Source: Campylobacter sp. RM6914
Lineage (GTDB): Bacteria; Campylobacterota; Campylobacteria; Campylobacterales; Campylobacteraceae
Assembly (NCBI RefSeq): GCF_004803835.1
Contig: NZ_CP012545.1
Coordinates: forward strand, 682,001 to 746,000
Length of the DNA: 64,000 nt
Direction: 5' to 3'
The notes under the pieces are model-generated. The model saw nothing but the letters and a program-made list of their open reading frames with translations. It ran no database searches and had not been told where the DNA came from. Positions 9,043 through 16,814 of the stretch are shown here, piece after piece; position 1 is the first letter of the stretch; every line of letters starts with the position of its first letter. The position numbers and the translations under genes were made by a program.

Positions 9043-9069
9043 GCCACTAAGTCATCGCGGTTTAGTGGT
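9043..9069. terminator. Convergent hairpin between aldolase and SLAC1-type channel genes
   Basis: Inverted repeat around CCACTAA / TTAGTGG (arms 9044-9050 and 9062-9068), placed between two genes that converge. It probably ends transcription from both sides. There is no long T-run, so strength is uncertain. Confidence 0.45.
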
Positions 9070-9075
9070 GTAAAT

Positions 9076-10032
9076 TTAGTGCTCCGCTACGCAAATTTCA
9101 TCGTTTTTGATAGCTTTTATAGTAAAGTATCCGACAACTCCGATAAAAAATAGCAAAACCACAAACATTATCACGCCAAAGTATAGATAAATCATCTCAC
9201 GGCTTAACTCATAAGCCTTCACAAAAGTCATGCTAGCCGCCGCTGTCGGGAAGGTAAACGCCCACCACGATAGGAAAAATTTAAGCTTCATGAAATTTTT
9301 ATACATAAATAGTATCAGCCCCGTAAAAAATATCGTCAAATTTAAAAGCACGTGAGCAAAGACATCAAAGCTCCCCACAAGTCTCGTGTAGCCTAAAAAT
9401 GCGATCGCAGGCGGAGCGATGACGATAAAAAGGGTCGGCATGAATTTTTGTGTGAGCTGATCGTGAAAGATGATGCGGTAAAAGACGATCGTAAACAAAA
9501 CGAGCCAAAAAAAGAGCCCGATAGAGAAGTAATACCACAAAAACTCGCTCTTACTATCGCTTGCGATGACTACTACAAGGTTGCCAACTATCGGGATAAA
9601 CCAGGCGGGATTTGAGTGGTTTATGAGTAGGTTGTTATTGATCCAAAAGGCGATGACATAAAAGGTAAAAAAAGTCTGTAAAACAAGTGCGATGTAAAAA
9701 AGCACGCTGTGCAAAGAGGCAAATTCACTCCACATCGCAGAAAGCAAAAACAGCGATATGGCAAATGCGGCGAAGAAATTTATCTTAACTGGATGAGATA
9801 TCTCTTTTTTTACATCATCTTTAAATTTAATTATTTTTATTCCATAAAGTGCAGCGATAGCGATAAAGATTAGGCTAGTTGCGCTACGTAAAATTTCAAA
9901 TATGATATCTGATAAACCAAGCGTTAAATTTAATTTCTCGTATGATAATGTAAGCCCGCCAAGTCCCATAATAACGGCAAAAAGCATAATGGGAAAGTTG
10001 GCAAGTTTAGATGATGTTTCTTCATTTTTCAT
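9076..10032 (-). CDS. SLAC1/TDT-family anion channel or transporter (TehA-like)
   Basis: A 318-residue membrane protein with about ten hydrophobic helices, typical of the tellurite-resistance/dicarboxylate (TDT) or SLAC1-like channel family. Family-like segments include PAWFIPIVGNLVVVIAS, APPAIAFLGYTRLVGS and LSWWAFTFPTAAASMTFVKA. Members conduct anions or move C4-dicarboxylates; the substrate here is unknown. It is transcribed away from the Crp/Fnr-type regulator at 10196, and a palindrome lies in the shared intergenic region, so regulation by that neighbour is plausible. Confidence 0.82.
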   Translation of the reverse strand: MKNEETSSKLANFPIMLFAVIMGLGGLTLSYEKLNLTLGLSDIIFEILRSATSLIFIAIAALYGIKIIKFKDDVKKEISHPVKINFFAAFAISLFLLSAMWSEFASLHSVLFYIALVLQTFFTFYVIAFWINNNLLINHSNPAWFIPIVGNLVVVIASDSKSEFLWYYFSIGLFFWLVLFTIVFYRIIFHDQLTQKFMPTLFIVIAPPAIAFLGYTRLVGSFDVFAHVLLNLTIFFTGLILFMYKNFMKLKFFLSWWAFTFPTAAASMTFVKAYELSREMIYLYFGVIMFVVLLFFIGVVGYFTIKAIKNDEICVAEH

Positions 10033-10083
10033 AATAACTCTTTAAAATTTTTTAAAATATTACTCTTATAATGGCAAAATTTC

Positions 10084-10098
10084 AGTGATAAAATCACT
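10084..10098. promoter_or_regulatory. Candidate operator palindrome between channel and Crp/Fnr gene
   Basis: Perfect inverted repeat AGTGAT-AAA-ATCACT in the 163-nt divergent intergenic region. It shares GAT/ATC cores with FNR boxes but its spacer is 3 rather than the usual 4 bp, so binding by the neighbouring regulator is a guess. Confidence 0.35.
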
Positions 10099-10195
10099 TT
10101 GTTAAAGAATTTTATTACATGAAAATAAATAAATACTAAGAAGATGTTTAGAATTTTTCAATACAATACTGGAATTACATAATTCAAGGAATAAA

Positions 10196-10840
10196 ATGCT
10201 AAATGAAGCTGATCGTAAATTTTTAGACGAAAGTTTTTTGTCTAAGTTTGAAATTTCGGACGCCCATAAGCAACTTGTTATGGAAAAAAGTCTAATCAAG
10301 ACTTTTAAAAAAGATGAGATCATCTATACAAAAGACGGTTGCAAGGGTTTTATCGTAGTAAAGAGCGGCAATATAAGAGCCTACATCGCCTCTAGTAACT
10401 TTAAAGAAATCACTGTTTTTAGCCTAAAAGATAATGAAAGTTGTGTGTTATGCTCCTCTTGTGTCAAGAAAAATTTCGAGATAGAGATAAATTTACAGGT
10501 GTATGAAGACACCGAAGTAGTTTTGATACCTATTGATAGTTATAAAATTTTAAGGGACATTTATCCCGAGATCATGAGTTTTACTTTAAATTTAATCTCA
10601 ACAAGATTTGCAAGTGTTATTACCGTTATGGAGCAGGCATTGTTTCTACCGCTTGTTGAACGTATAAAAAATTTTTTAGAGCAAAACAGCACAGACTCAA
10701 GCGTTAAGATCACTCATGAACAGCTGGCAAACCACATCGGAAGCGCCAGGGAAGCTGTCTCAAGAGTCTTAAAAGAGATGGAAAAAGAGGGGCAAATAGA
10801 GCAAAAAAGAGGAGTTATTACTCTACGTCATGCAGTGTAA
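10196..10840 (+). CDS. Crp/Fnr-family transcription regulator with a cysteine cluster
   Basis: A 214-residue regulator. The N-terminal cyclic-nucleotide-type beta-barrel (about 20-120) begins with SLIKTFKKDEIIYTKDGCKG, and the C-terminal winged helix (about 150-212) reads ITHEQLANHIGSAREAVSRVLKE. The recognition helix has the E..SR pattern of FNR-type proteins. A cysteine-rich loop in the sensor domain (CVLCSSCVKK) could bind a metal, an Fe-S centre or act as a redox switch, although FNR-type N-terminal cysteines are absent. A CAAGGA site precedes the ATG. It is divergent from the SLAC1-type gene, which may be its target. Confidence 0.85.
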   Translation: MLNEADRKFLDESFLSKFEISDAHKQLVMEKSLIKTFKKDEIIYTKDGCKGFIVVKSGNIRAYIASSNFKEITVFSLKDNESCVLCSSCVKKNFEIEINLQVYEDTEVVLIPIDSYKILRDIYPEIMSFTLNLISTRFASVITVMEQALFLPLVERIKNFLEQNSTDSSVKITHEQLANHIGSAREAVSRVLKEMEKEGQIEQKRGVITLRHAV

Positions 10841-10905
10841 CTTTATCACAAATTTAAACTTTTATTTGCGCTAATATCTCGTAAAATTTTTAAAAGGAGA
10901 TAAAT

Positions 10906-11082
10906 ATGGTAAGCAAAAAGAGCAGAATTTTTAGAGTGATATTTGGGTTATTTTTGATGGTTGGTGTTTGGCTTTTATTTAAAAGCTACTGGGCATTAAT
11001 AGGCCTTGTTCCTATAATAGTAGGTATTACAGGATACTGCCCCGCATGCCAAATACTTGGCAAATGCTCTTTAAAAAGATAA
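10906..11082 (+). CDS. Small membrane protein, DUF2892 (YgaP-like transmembrane) domain
   Basis: A 58-residue frame with an AAAGGAGA site 6 nt before the ATG. It begins MVSKKSRIFRVIFG, has two hydrophobic segments (FGLFLMVGVWLLF and ALIGLVPIIVGITGY) and ends CPACQILGKCSLKR. The GYCPACQILG ending is characteristic of DUF2892 inner-membrane proteins, which are often found alone or fused to rhodanese domains. The two or three cysteines near the C-terminus might handle sulfur or metal, but no function is established. It stands alone between the Crp/Fnr gene and leuD. Confidence 0.8.
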   Translation: MVSKKSRIFRVIFGLFLMVGVWLLFKSYWALIGLVPIIVGITGYCPACQILGKCSLKR

Positions 11083-11168
11083 ATTTCAAAGACGCCTTTT
11101 TATTGTTTGATTTGTTATTTAGCTTTTTTTGGTTAAAATCGCAAAAACTTACTATTTAAAGGCGTATT

Positions 11169-11648
11169 ATGGCAAATAAAGTATGGAAATTTGGAAATAA
11201 TATCGACACTGATATTATCATCGCTGCAAGATATCTAAATACATCTGACGAAAACGAACTAGCAAAACATATCATGGAAGACGCTGACCCCGACTTTGTA
11301 AAGAAAATTTCAAAAGGCGATATTATCGTAGCGGGTGAAAATTTTGGCTGTGGAAGCTCGCGTGAACATGCGCCTATCGCCCTCAAAGCTGCCGGCATAA
11401 GTGCCGTTATAGCAAAAAGCTATGCGAGAATTTTTTATAGAAACAGCTTTAATACCGGACTTTTAATCCTTGAGATAAATGAAACCGATGAGATCAATGA
11501 GGGTGATGAGCTAAAGATAGATGTTGATAACGGTGTGGTGCTAAATTTAACTAGCAAAAAAGAGTATAAATTTAACGCTATCCCACCTTTTATGCAAGAG
11601 CTTTTAAGTGCCGGTGGACTTATAGAATACGCAAAAAGCAAAATTTAA
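11169..11648 (+). CDS. leuD: 3-isopropylmalate dehydratase small subunit
   Basis: A 159-residue swivel-domain subunit of isopropylmalate isomerase, which converts 2-isopropylmalate to 3-isopropylmalate in leucine synthesis. It opens [18 protein letters not shown] and carries the substrate-recognition block [20 protein letters not shown], then [15 protein letters not shown]. The length of about 160 matches the short archaeal/epsilon-proteobacterial LeuD form. LeuC is not in this window, so the large subunit must be elsewhere. leuB follows 19 nt downstream. It heads a long co-directional run to glyS. Confidence 0.95.
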   Translation: MANKVWKFGNNIDTDIIIAARYLNTSDENELAKHIMEDADPDFVKKISKGDIIVAGENFGCGSSREHAPIALKAAGISAVIAKSYARIFYRNSFNTGLLILEINETDEINEGDELKIDVDNGVVLNLTSKKEYKFNAIPPFMQELLSAGGLIEYAKSKI

Positions 11649-11667
11649 AATTAAGGTAAATACAAAA

Positions 11668-12735
11668 ATGAAAAGATATAAAATTTGCGTTATAAAAGGC
11701 GATGGTATCGGTCCTGAGATAGTTGATGAGGCGATTAAAGTACTTGAGGCGACAAGCTTGAAATTTGGCTTAGAGATGGAATATGATTATAAGTTAATGG
11801 GAGGCGCGGCTTATGATGTTTTTGCTGAGCCGTTACCAAATGAAACACTCGATAGTGCTCTTAGCTCAGATGCAGTGCTTTTTGGTGCTATAGGTGGTGC
11901 AAAATGGGACAATTTGCCTCGCGACAAACGTCCTGAAAGCGGACTTTTAAAGCTTAGAAAAGGTCTTGAAGCTTTTGCAAATTTACGTCCCGCTGTTATT
12001 TATGATGAGCTTGTAGAGGCCAGCACTATAAAGCCTGAAGTCCTTCGCGATGTTGATATATTGGTTGTTCGCGAGCTAACCGGAGGAATTTACTTTGGTC
12101 AGCCTAGAGAGAAGACAGAAGACAGTGCATTTAACACTATGACATATACAAGAGCCGAGATAGAACGTATAGCAAAGATAGGTTTTGAGGCTGCACTAAA
12201 GCGTAAAAAACGCGTTTGCATGGTAGATAAGGCAAACGTTCTTGAGACAAGTCAGCTTTGGCGTGAAGTCGTAAGTGAAGTTGCTAAAAGATACCCTGAT
12301 GTAAGCCTTGAGTTTATGTATGTTGACAACGCCGCCATGCAGCTAGTGCGTAATCCTCGCCAGTTTGACGTTATTTTGACGGAGAATTTATTTGGAGATA
12401 TATTAAGTGACGAGGCAAGTATGGTTGTAGGCTCTATCGGCTTGCTACCAAGCGCAAGTATGGGCGGCAAAGTAGGAATTTACGAGCCTATACACGGCTC
12501 TGCACCAGATATAGCAGGTCAAGGTATAGCAAACCCGATCGCAACTATACTAAGTGCTGCAATGATGTTAAGATACGCATTAAATGAAGAAAAAGCAGCT
12601 ACTTGCATAGAAAATGCCGTAAAAACAGCACTATCTCAAGGTTATCGCACAAAAGATATCGCCGCTTATGGAGCAAAAGAAATTTGCACCACAAGTGAAA
12701 TCGGCGATGTGATCGTTAAAATAATAGAGCAATGA
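11668..12735 (+). CDS. leuB: 3-isopropylmalate dehydrogenase
   Basis: A 355-residue NAD-dependent enzyme that oxidises and decarboxylates 3-isopropylmalate to 2-ketoisocaproate. Seen are the N-terminal [20 protein letters not shown], the substrate loop [17 protein letters not shown], the [12 protein letters not shown] block, and the C-terminal signature [20 protein letters not shown] with [14 protein letters not shown]. Length and motifs are normal for LeuB rather than isocitrate or tartrate dehydrogenase. It overlaps the next gene by 4 nt, which suggests coupling. Confidence 0.96.
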   Translation: MKRYKICVIKGDGIGPEIVDEAIKVLEATSLKFGLEMEYDYKLMGGAAYDVFAEPLPNETLDSALSSDAVLFGAIGGAKWDNLPRDKRPESGLLKLRKGLEAFANLRPAVIYDELVEASTIKPEVLRDVDILVVRELTGGIYFGQPREKTEDSAFNTMTYTRAEIERIAKIGFEAALKRKKRVCMVDKANVLETSQLWREVVSEVAKRYPDVSLEFMYVDNAAMQLVRNPRQFDVILTENLFGDILSDEASMVVGSIGLLPSASMGGKVGIYEPIHGSAPDIAGQGIANPIATILSAAMMLRYALNEEKAATCIENAVKTALSQGYRTKDIAAYGAKEICTTSEIGDVIVKIIEQ

Positions 12736-12977
12736 AAAACACCGTTACCGAAGCACTGATATATGAGGCTCAAGGGCTAAAAGACGACGCCCTTGAGATT
12801 TATAAAAACATCCTTAAAAATGATGCGAACAACAAAGAGGCACTTGCTGCGATAAGGCGTTTAAGCGGACTTCGCAAAGGTCGCAAGATACAAAATGAAC
12901 TTATGAAGGATTTTTTTATAGACATGAATACACCTGAAGAGATAACGGAATTTAAAAGGTGGTTAATAAGAATATGA
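12732..12977 (+). CDS. Small TPR-like hypothetical protein
   Basis: An 81-residue cytosolic protein. Its first half ([20 protein letters not shown] then [20 protein letters not shown]) has the spacing of a single tetratricopeptide repeat, and the C-terminus ([20 protein letters not shown]) is conserved-looking. It overlaps leuB by 4 nt at its start and the CiaD-like gene by 4 nt at its end, so it is part of a coupled chain. A TPR suggests protein binding; the partner is unknown. In C. jejuni a small gene also sits just ahead of the CiaD gene (from memory). Confidence 0.72.
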   Translation: MKNTVTEALIYEAQGLKDDALEIYKNILKNDANNKEALAAIRRLSGLRKGRKIQNELMKDFFIDMNTPEEITEFKRWLIRI

Positions 12978-13327
12978 AGCTTGATGATATAGCAAGAATG
13001 GCGATAGACGAGGTTAGCGCGGAGCTTGAGAAGATAGAAAATATGACCAAGGTTGAGGAAGAGCAAAATTTATCAAGTTCTAAAGAGGATGAAGCACAAG
13101 AAGATATCGCTTTGCAAAAAGTAGATGAGCCAAAAGAGAGTGCCAAAGAGATAATAGGTAGCGAAGAGATATTTTTACGTAATCTAAAAGAGCGTATAGA
13201 AGTTCTTTTTGAAGGGTTAAACGAGATGTCACAAAAAGATCTACCCCAAAGACTAGAACTCACGCTTAAATTTCTTGAATTTGTTCTTGCAAATGTTGAA
13301 AACAGGCTTGAAAATTTATCAAAATAA
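12974..13327 (+). CDS. CiaD-like acidic protein
   Basis: A 117-residue, very acidic protein starting at the ATG of an ATGA overlap with the preceding gene; an upstream GTG at 12959 is less likely. The N-terminus [20 protein letters not shown], a Glu/Ser-rich variable middle, and a C-terminal helical segment (FLRNLKERIEVLFEGLNEM ... LTLKFLEFVLANVENRLE) match my recollection of Cj0788 (CiaD), the invasion effector. CiaD also lies immediately upstream of the cca-like gene and purU in C. jejuni. The middle is much shorter than in C. jejuni. Order supports the call; secretion or effector function is unproven here. Confidence 0.6.
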   Translation: MKLDDIARMAIDEVSAELEKIENMTKVEEEQNLSSSKEDEAQEDIALQKVDEPKESAKEIIGSEEIFLRNLKERIEVLFEGLNEMSQKDLPQRLELTLKFLEFVLANVENRLENLSK

Positions 13328-14444
13328 AGCCTTAGATGAGGTGCGAGAAATTTTAGCGCCTCATACTTCACGAGCCTATCTTGTAGGCGGTTGTGTTAGA
13401 GACTCCATTTTGGGGCGTGAAATTTATGATTATGATATTGAAGTTTATGATATATCGCCTGATAAATTTGATAATATCATGCAAGATGTCGGTGCAAGCG
13501 GTGTAGGCAAGAGCTATTTTATCTACAAATTTAAAGAATTTGACCTAGGACTTCCACGTACGGAAAATAAAACCGGCTTAAGACATACCGACTTTGAGGT
13601 AAGCTACTGCAATGATGAAAAAGCAGCCTCTCAAAGGCGTGATTTTAGTATCAATGCGCTTATGTTAAATATCTTTAACGGCGAGCTGATTGATAACTGG
13701 AGCGGGCTTAGCGACCTTAGAAATTCATCTATAAGGCACATTGATGATGAGAAATTTTGCGAAGATCCGCTTAGAGTTTTGCGCGCTGTTCAGTTTGCAT
13801 CAAGGCTCAATTTTAAAATCTCTCAAAAAACATTAGAGCTTATGAAAACTCTTGATCTGTCCTGGCTTAGTAAAGATAGGATAGCTTGTGAACTACTTAA
13901 ATTTTTTAAAGCAAAACATCTTGAAGTCGGCACATTTTACCTTTACGAGCTTGGACTTTTTGATAAGTTGTTTAACCTTAAAATTTCACGAGACGAGCTT
14001 GATGATTTTTGCAAAAAGCTGCAAAACGCACGTAAATTTATAGATAGTTCAAGGCTATTTTTGTATCTTTTATCTAATGAATTTTCTTTAAATTTGACGC
14101 AAATTTTAAAAGAATTAAAGTTGCCTAAAATTTATGAAAAGATATTAAAAGAGCCGTTTTATAAGGATCAGCCGAGTGATTTTGAGCTTTTGCAAATCGC
14201 GCAAAATTTACCACTTAAGCAGTGGCTCGGCTGCTATAGCCAAAAGCGTGTCGATAGGGCTAAAAAGCTAGGTTATTACGACGAACAATTAGAGATAAAG
14301 ATCGACGCAGCCAGCATAATACAACAAGGCTTTACAGGCAAAGCCGTAGGCGAACAAATAGAGCTTAAAAAAAATGAAGAGATAGAAAAAATTCTTGCCG
14401 AAAAAGGCTTAAACAAGTCAAAATTTGATAAAATCCAAGACTAA
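13293..14444 (+). CDS. cca: tRNA nucleotidyltransferase/poly(A) polymerase family protein
   Basis: About 383 residues with the class II nucleotidyltransferase head. Motifs are AYLVGGCVRDSILG (GG-RD signature), the metal-binding DYD within GREIYDYDIEVYD, RRDFSINALMLNIF, and DPLRVLRAVQFASRLNF. It adds or repairs CCA at tRNA 3' ends; an A- or CC-specific variant is possible. The frame overlaps the CiaD-like gene by 35 nt from the ATG at 13293. TTG codons at 13275 and 13308 are alternative starts, and the family's conserved region only begins near residue 17. The N-terminus is therefore uncertain. Confidence 0.87.
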   Translation: MLKTGLKIYQNKALDEVREILAPHTSRAYLVGGCVRDSILGREIYDYDIEVYDISPDKFDNIMQDVGASGVGKSYFIYKFKEFDLGLPRTENKTGLRHTDFEVSYCNDEKAASQRRDFSINALMLNIFNGELIDNWSGLSDLRNSSIRHIDDEKFCEDPLRVLRAVQFASRLNFKISQKTLELMKTLDLSWLSKDRIACELLKFFKAKHLEVGTFYLYELGLFDKLFNLKISRDELDDFCKKLQNARKFIDSSRLFLYLLSNEFSLNLTQILKELKLPKIYEKILKEPFYKDQPSDFELLQIAQNLPLKQWLGCYSQKRVDRAKKLGYYDEQLEIKIDAASIIQQGFTGKAVGEQIELKKNEEIEKILAEKGLNKSKFDKIQD

Positions 14445-14459
14445 ATTTTAGGAGTTAGT

Positions 14460-15293
14460 ATGCAAAAATACATTTTGAAAATAAAATGTAGTGACGAAAA
14501 AGGGCTGATATATAGAGTTTCTGATGTTATATTTAAACATCGTCTAAATATCGAAACAAACAATGAATTTGTTGATAAGGAAAATAATCGCTTCTTCATG
14601 CGTGCCGAGCTTAGCGGAGAACTAAACATAGGTGAGTTTTGCGGTGTGCTTGAAGCTGTTTTACCAAGCGATGCAGAGATAAGCTGCCTTGCAAAAGCAA
14701 AAAAAGATATCATTGTTTTAGCGACAAAAGAGACACATTGCTTGGGTGATTTGCTTATTAAATTTGATAGCGGAGAGCTAAATGCAAACATTGTTGCCGT
14801 TGTCGCTAATCATGAAATTTTAAGAAGTTTGGTTGAGAGGTTTAACATACCTTTTCATGTTGTATCGGCTGAAGGCATGAGTAGAGAAGACCACGAAGAT
14901 GCGGTGCTTGAAGTCATGTCACAGTATAAATTTGACTACGCGATCTTGGCTAAATACATGCGTATCCTAACGCCAAAATTTGTCAATGCTTACCCGCAAA
15001 AAATCATAAACATACATCACTCGTTTTTACCTGCTTTTATCGGAGCAAATCCTTACAAGCAAGCATATGAGAGAGGTGTTAAGATCATCGGAGCAACGGC
15101 GCATTTTGTAAACGACAACCTAGATGAAGGTCCTATCATCACTCAAGATGTGATACATGTAAATCATGAAATGAGCTGGCAAGATATGCAACGCGCGGGA
15201 CGCACATGCGAAAAAAGCGTTTTATCAAAAGCACTTGACCTTGCGTTTGATGATAGACTTTTTATAAATGAAAACAAAGTGATAGTTTTTTAA
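14460..15293 (+). CDS. purU: Formyltetrahydrofolate deformylase
   Basis: A 277-residue two-domain enzyme that hydrolyses 10-formyl-THF to formate and THF, balancing one-carbon pools. The N-terminal ACT domain (about 1-80) starts YILKIKCSDEKGLIYRVSDV. The C-terminal formyltransferase-type catalytic domain has LAKYMRILTPKFVNAYPQKI, the active-site INIHHSFLPAFIGANPYKQA and ATAHFVNDNLDEGPII with the catalytic Asp. A TTAGGAG site lies 5 nt before the ATG. It shares one base with the trmL start. The cca-purU order is conserved with C. jejuni. Confidence 0.95.
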   Translation: MQKYILKIKCSDEKGLIYRVSDVIFKHRLNIETNNEFVDKENNRFFMRAELSGELNIGEFCGVLEAVLPSDAEISCLAKAKKDIIVLATKETHCLGDLLIKFDSGELNANIVAVVANHEILRSLVERFNIPFHVVSAEGMSREDHEDAVLEVMSQYKFDYAILAKYMRILTPKFVNAYPQKIINIHHSFLPAFIGANPYKQAYERGVKIIGATAHFVNDNLDEGPIITQDVIHVNHEMSWQDMQRAGRTCEKSVLSKALDLAFDDRLFINENKVIVF

Positions 15294-15772
15294 TGTTTAA
15301 CATAGTTTTAGTTTCCCCGCAAATTCCGCAAAATACCGGAGCTATAGGGCGAATGTGTGTAAATGCAAATTTAAAGCTTCACATCGTAAAACCAACCGTT
15401 TTTAGTCTTGATGAAAAGGCGGTAAGGCGTGCAGGGCTTGATTATTGGAAGGTATTAGATCCTGTTATATGGGAAAGCTTAGATGAGTTTTTAGAGCAAA
15501 ATTTAAAATTTAAAGATAGATTTTTCTTTGCTACGACTAAGACAAATAAGCTTTATTTTGACGCCAAATTTAAAAGTGGGGATTTTATATTTTTCGGCGG
15601 AGAAAGCACGGGGCTGCCTGGTGAACTAATGAAAATAAACGAAGATAACAAAATAACAATCCCAATGGGAAAGCAAGGCAGAAGCCTAAATCAAGCAATG
15701 AGCGTGGCGATCGTGGCTTATGAGGCTATAAGACAAAATATAGCTGAATTTGACTTTAGGGTGCCGATTTGA
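15293..15772 (+). CDS. trmL: tRNA (cytidine(34)-2'-O)-methyltransferase, SPOUT family
   Basis: A 159-residue trefoil-knot methyltransferase. It opens FNIVLVSPQIPQNTGAIGRM and carries the SAM-binding knot motifs FFGGESTGLPGEL and TIPMGKQGRSLNQAMSVAIV, as in TrmL/YibK. It methylates the wobble ribose of tRNA-Leu and needs no extra domain. Its start abuts the purU stop (TAATG), and its stop overlaps the TTG start of the next gene by 4 nt, so coupling is likely on both sides. Another SPOUT rRNA methylase function is less likely at this short length. Confidence 0.92.
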   Translation: MFNIVLVSPQIPQNTGAIGRMCVNANLKLHIVKPTVFSLDEKAVRRAGLDYWKVLDPVIWESLDEFLEQNLKFKDRFFFATTKTNKLYFDAKFKSGDFIFFGGESTGLPGELMKINEDNKITIPMGKQGRSLNQAMSVAIVAYEAIRQNIAEFDFRVPI

Positions 15773-16695
15773 GAGCGGTTGTTTTACTTGTTTTTTGCGT
15801 CGTTTTTGCGTTTTGTCAAAATATAAAAATTGCAACTTATAACGTTGAAAATTTATTTGACGGAATAAATAACGGTAACGAATACTCTGACTTTCGTATA
15901 GGTAAAGGCAAGTGGAGCAAAGAAAAGGCTAGGCAAAAACTTCTTCGTATAAAAGAGGTTATAACTGCTTTAGATGCTGATATTATCGCTCTTCAAGAAG
16001 TAGAAAACGAAGAGGTTTTAAAAGAACTCATAGCCGGCACAAACTATAAGTATATAAATTTTAGCACGAGCAAAAATGCTCCTGTAGGGCTTGGCGTGAT
16101 ATCAAAGATAAAGCCAAGCTCAAGTGAGGCTTATAAAGTCCACGGTATAAAAACGCGTGATATTTTAAGGGTTAAATTTAAACTTCAAGATGGAGAATTT
16201 AGCCTTTTCGTCGTGCATTTTCCAGCCTTTAAACGTAACGGCTTAGAGGCACAAAAAAGAGCAGAAAGAACTCTTAGAGTGGCTTTAGCGCAGCATAAAA
16301 ATGCTATCGCACTTGGGGATTTTAACACCGTCTACTCTACGTCGGATAGATCGCTTTTATACAACATCACGACTACTAAAAACTACACAAATCTTTGGAG
16401 CGAGGTAAGAGAGTATAAACAGCGCTACTCGTATGCAAGATCGGGTTCAAATAAACGTGCGATAGACCATGTGCTTTTAAGTCCAGAATTTATGGACAAA
16501 AAAGGTCAATTTGTCTATGTTTGTGATAGTTTTAAGGTGTTTAAGCCAAATTTTATGATGGATGGCGAATACGCAAAAAGTGAGAAGAATTTAAGTGTGT
16601 ATTCTGATCATTTGCCGCTTGTTTTTGAAATTTCAACTGATAAAAATTTGCTTTGCGGTATAATGAGCAAATTTTTAAATCGGATAAATATGTAA
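15769..16695 (+). CDS. Exported endonuclease/exonuclease/phosphatase-family protein
   Basis: A 308-residue protein of the EEP (DNase I-like) superfamily. An N-terminal signal peptide (about residues 1-17, VVLLVFCVVFAFC) predicts export. Motifs in order are IATYNVENLFDG (Asn), ADIIALQEVENEEVL (metal Glu), FVVHFPAFKRNG, ALGDFNTV (Asp/Asn) and VYSDHLPLVFEI (catalytic Asp-His). The start is the TTG overlapping the trmL stop. A periplasmic or surface nuclease or phosphodiesterase is likely; in Campylobacter such nucleases can affect DNA uptake, but no link is shown here. It overlaps the next small gene by one base (TAATG). Confidence 0.85.
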   Translation: MRAVVLLVFCVVFAFCQNIKIATYNVENLFDGINNGNEYSDFRIGKGKWSKEKARQKLLRIKEVITALDADIIALQEVENEEVLKELIAGTNYKYINFSTSKNAPVGLGVISKIKPSSSEAYKVHGIKTRDILRVKFKLQDGEFSLFVVHFPAFKRNGLEAQKRAERTLRVALAQHKNAIALGDFNTVYSTSDRSLLYNITTTKNYTNLWSEVREYKQRYSYARSGSNKRAIDHVLLSPEFMDKKGQFVYVCDSFKVFKPNFMMDGEYAKSEKNLSVYSDHLPLVFEISTDKNLLCGIMSKFLNRINM

Positions 16696-16814
16696 TGGAT
16701 AGAATTCTTGATATTTTCATGACCGCCTTATTTGTGGCATTTTTGGTATTTATGCTACGTGGCGTTGCACTTAATATAAGCGAAAAACAAAAAAGGAAAG
16801 AGGACAAAAAATGA
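16695..16814 (+). CDS. 39-residue single-pass membrane peptide
   Basis: The frame starts at an ATG sharing one base with the previous stop (TAATG) and ends in a TGA that overlaps the glyS ATG by 4 nt. The product, MDRILDIFMTALFVAFLVFM followed by LRGVALNISEKQKRKEDKK, has one hydrophobic helix (about 5-27) and a lysine-rich cytosolic tail. Coupling on both sides and a clean membrane-peptide profile argue that it is real. No function is recognised. Confidence 0.7.
   Translation: MDRILDIFMTALFVAFLVFMLRGVALNISEKQKRKEDKK

Noticed and set aside
12959-12973. Earlier GTG start for the CiaD-like gene
   Set aside because: The ATG at 12974 forms a coupled ATGA overlap with the upstream stop and matches the family's normal N-terminus better.
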